64,000 bases of DNA from an uncultured Arachnia sp. (GTDB lineage: Bacteria > Actinomycetota > Actinomycetes > Propionibacteriales > Propionibacteriaceae), in NCBI GenBank assembly GCA_934636715.1, contig CAKUBE010000010.1, forward strand, positions 4,146 through 68,145. Direction: 5' to 3'. Each line of letters starts with the position of its first letter. The stretch's first letter is position 1. Shown here in pieces: positions 62,681-64,000 of the stretch. The position numbers and the translations under genes are program-made. The notes beneath the pieces were generated by a model. The model was not told where the DNA came from, made no database searches, and saw only the letters and a program-made list of their open reading frames with translations.

Positions 62681-63681
62681 CACGGGGCGCGTCGAGACGC
62701 GCCGCCGGGGCCCTGCTGATCCTGGGGGCGCTCGGCTGCGTGTGCGTGCTCAGCATCGCCGTCGGGGCCAACCCGCTCAGCCTGGGTGAGGTCTGGCAGG
62801 GGCTGATCCGCCCCGACGACTCGGAGGCCTCGCTCATCGTGTGGTCGCTACGAGGCCCGAGGACGGTGGTCGGCGTCGTCGTCGGCATCGCCTTCGGGCT
62901 CGCGGGAGCGCTGATCCAGGCGCTGACCCGCAACCCGCTGGCCGACCCCGGCATCCTGGGCGTCAACGCCGGAGCCGGGTTCGCCGTCACCCTCGGAGTG
63001 GGCATCTTCGGGATCACCAGCATCTCCGGCTACATCTGGTTCGCCTTCGTGGGCGCGGCCGCCGCCACGGTGCTGGTCTACCTGATCGGCTCGGCGGGTC
63101 GGGGCTCCGCGTCGCCCGTCACCTTGGTGCTGGCGGGCGTGGCGCTCGGCGCGGTGCTGGGCGGCTTCAGCACCTTCCTGACGCTGATCGAGCCGGAGAC
63201 GTTCCGCGCCATGCGCCACTGGGGCCTGGGGTCGATCGCCCGCACGGGACTGGACGAGCTGGCGGCTGTGGGGCCGTTCCTGGCGCTCGGCGCGGTGATC
63301 GCGCTGGGGCTGTCGGGATCGCTGAACTCCGTCGCCCTCGGCGACGAACAGGCGACCGCACTCGGCGTGCACCTGCTGCGCACCCGGATCCTCGGCATCG
63401 TCGCGCTCACCCTGCTCGCGGGAGGGGCGACGGCGCTGACGGGCGGCATCGCGTTCGTCGGGTTGATGGTGCCGCACATCGTGCGCTGGATCGTCGGGCC
63501 CGACCAGCGCTGGATCATGGCCCACACCGTGCTCGCCTCGCCGGTGCTGGTGCTCGGCTCCGACGTCGCGGGCCGCGTGCTGGGACGCCCGGGCGAGATC
63601 GAGGTGGGCATCATGACCGCCGTGTTCGGTGCGCCCGTGCTGATCGCGCTCGTGCGGCGGCGGAGGGTGAGCGGGCTGTGA
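62677..63681 (+). CDS. FecCD-family siderophore permease, first subunit
   Basis: A 334-residue inner membrane permease with about nine or ten helices. Markers are LRGPRTVVGVVVGIAFGLAGALIQALTRNPLADPGILGVNAGAG (spread over residues 57-103), LAGVALGAVLGGF and GGIAFVGLMVPHIVRWIVGPDQR, the last being the ATPase contact region. It forms a dimer with the next permease. GTG 62677 overlaps the binding protein stop, and its own stop overlaps the next GTG. Confidence 0.93.
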   Translation: MTRGASRRAAGALLILGALGCVCVLSIAVGANPLSLGEVWQGLIRPDDSEASLIVWSLRGPRTVVGVVVGIAFGLAGALIQALTRNPLADPGILGVNAGAGFAVTLGVGIFGITSISGYIWFAFVGAAAATVLVYLIGSAGRGSASPVTLVLAGVALGAVLGGFSTFLTLIEPETFRAMRHWGLGSIARTGLDELAAVGPFLALGAVIALGLSGSLNSVALGDEQATALGVHLLRTRILGIVALTLLAGGATALTGGIAFVGLMVPHIVRWIVGPDQRWIMAHTVLASPVLVLGSDVAGRVLGRPGEIEVGIMTAVFGAPVLIALVRRRRVSGL

Positions 63682-64000
63682 GCGTCGACTTCGGCTATCG
63701 GGTCGCCGTCATCCGCACCGGGCGCGGCTCGGCGCGGCTGCCCCTGCGGCTCCTCGCGACGAGCGCGGCCCTGTTCTCTGCCGCGGTCCTGATGGCCACC
63801 TGGGCCATCCGCTACGGCGACTATCCGCTCACCGCGGCGGAGGTGTTCGGCACGCTGCTCGGGGGCGGCGACGAGTTCACCGCCATGATCGTTCTCGAGT
63901 GGCGGCTGCCCGTGGCGATCGCGGCCGTGCTGTTCGGCGCGATGCTGGGCATCGGCGGGGCGATCTTCCAGTCGCTCACCAGGAACCCGCTCGGCTCGCC
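63678..64000 (+). CDS. FecCD-family siderophore permease, second subunit (cut by window end)
   Basis: The first 107 codons of a second permease starting at GTG 63678, which overlaps the upstream stop by four bases. A basic N-terminal tail (RTGRGSARLPLRLL) precedes a first membrane helix. The conserved LEWRLPVAIAAVLFGAMLG and FQSLTRNPLGSP are characteristic of the FepG/FecD partner. The gene and the expected ATPase gene continue beyond the window. Confidence 0.9.
   Translation, partial: MSVDFGYRVAVIRTGRGSARLPLRLLATSAALFSAAVLMATWAIRYGDYPLTAAEVFGTLLGGGDEFTAMIVLEWRLPVAIAAVLFGAMLGIGGAIFQSLTRNPLGS

Overview
The window is 64 kb of high-GC DNA with strongly GC-biased third codon positions, dense GTG starts, 1-4 bp gene overlaps and many actinobacterial single-family genes (sepH, adnA/adnB, DUF3107, DUF3000, DUF3093, DUF3710, DUF4193, DUF5998, imuA'-imuB-dnaE2). 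It is chromosomal DNA of an actinomycete. The mix of genes and the style of the intergenic repeats suggest Propionibacteriaceae; I cannot fix the genus from sequence alone. No phage, transposase, CRISPR array or plasmid gene is visible, so this looks like core chromosome with a few accessory islands.

Layout. 1-10.6 kb: PHP phosphoesterase, GH42 beta-galactosidase, a pair of membrane sensor kinase-like proteins without a response regulator, gluconokinase, trpS, an RhlE-like DEAD helicase that seems to start at CTG, DUF3107, a PP2C phosphatase and a stand-alone LigD-type polymerase. 10.7-18 kb: the helicase-nuclease pair adnA-adnB with nudC in one overlapping operon, then a small Cys-rich protein. 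18-29.8 kb: topoisomerase IV parE and parC flank a lactate island (lctP-lutA-lutB-lutC, a FadR-type regulator and two TGGTCNGACCA operators) and a beta-carbonic anhydrase. 29.9-36.5 kb: a tight operon DUF5998-phosphodiesterase-glycosyltransferase-tdk, then a YdeP-type molybdopterin oxidoreductase with fdhD. 36.5-50 kb: sepH, DUF4193, DUF4235, DUF3093-dut-DUF3710-OB fold, two TrkA-type K+ proteins divergent from an APC permease and a TRAM methyltransferase, aconitase with a palindromic operator, dxs. 50-54.9 kb: RNase D/HRDC-DUF3000, msrB, a CbiX-like protein, a fatty acid desaturase, and four tRNA genes. 55-60.6 kb: the SOS mutasome imuA'-imuB-dnaE2 behind a LexA box. 60.6-64 kb: an AraC regulator divergent from an iron-siderophore uptake operon behind a DtxR/IdeR-like iron box; the second permease runs off the window.

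How the genes work together. DNA repair and topology dominate: AdnAB (end resection), LigD-Pol (end joining), ImuA'B-DnaE2 (mutagenic bypass), ParCE. Lactate oxidation and iron uptake are the two clearly regulated accessory modules, each with a recognisable operator. A family of about 50-65 bp hairpin-forming intergenic repeats (core GCGCGAAGCGC, ends ACCGCTGGTTGAGCC and GTGTCGAAAC) recurs at 20.2, 37.9, 43.8 and 47.8-48.1 kb; at 47.8 kb two units form a 163 bp palindrome followed by a short tandem array. Many genes carry a TANNNT box 6-7 bases before the start codon, which suggests widespread leaderless transcripts. I found no convincing wholly new multi-gene system; the repeat family and several odd starts and substitutions are the points most worth checking.
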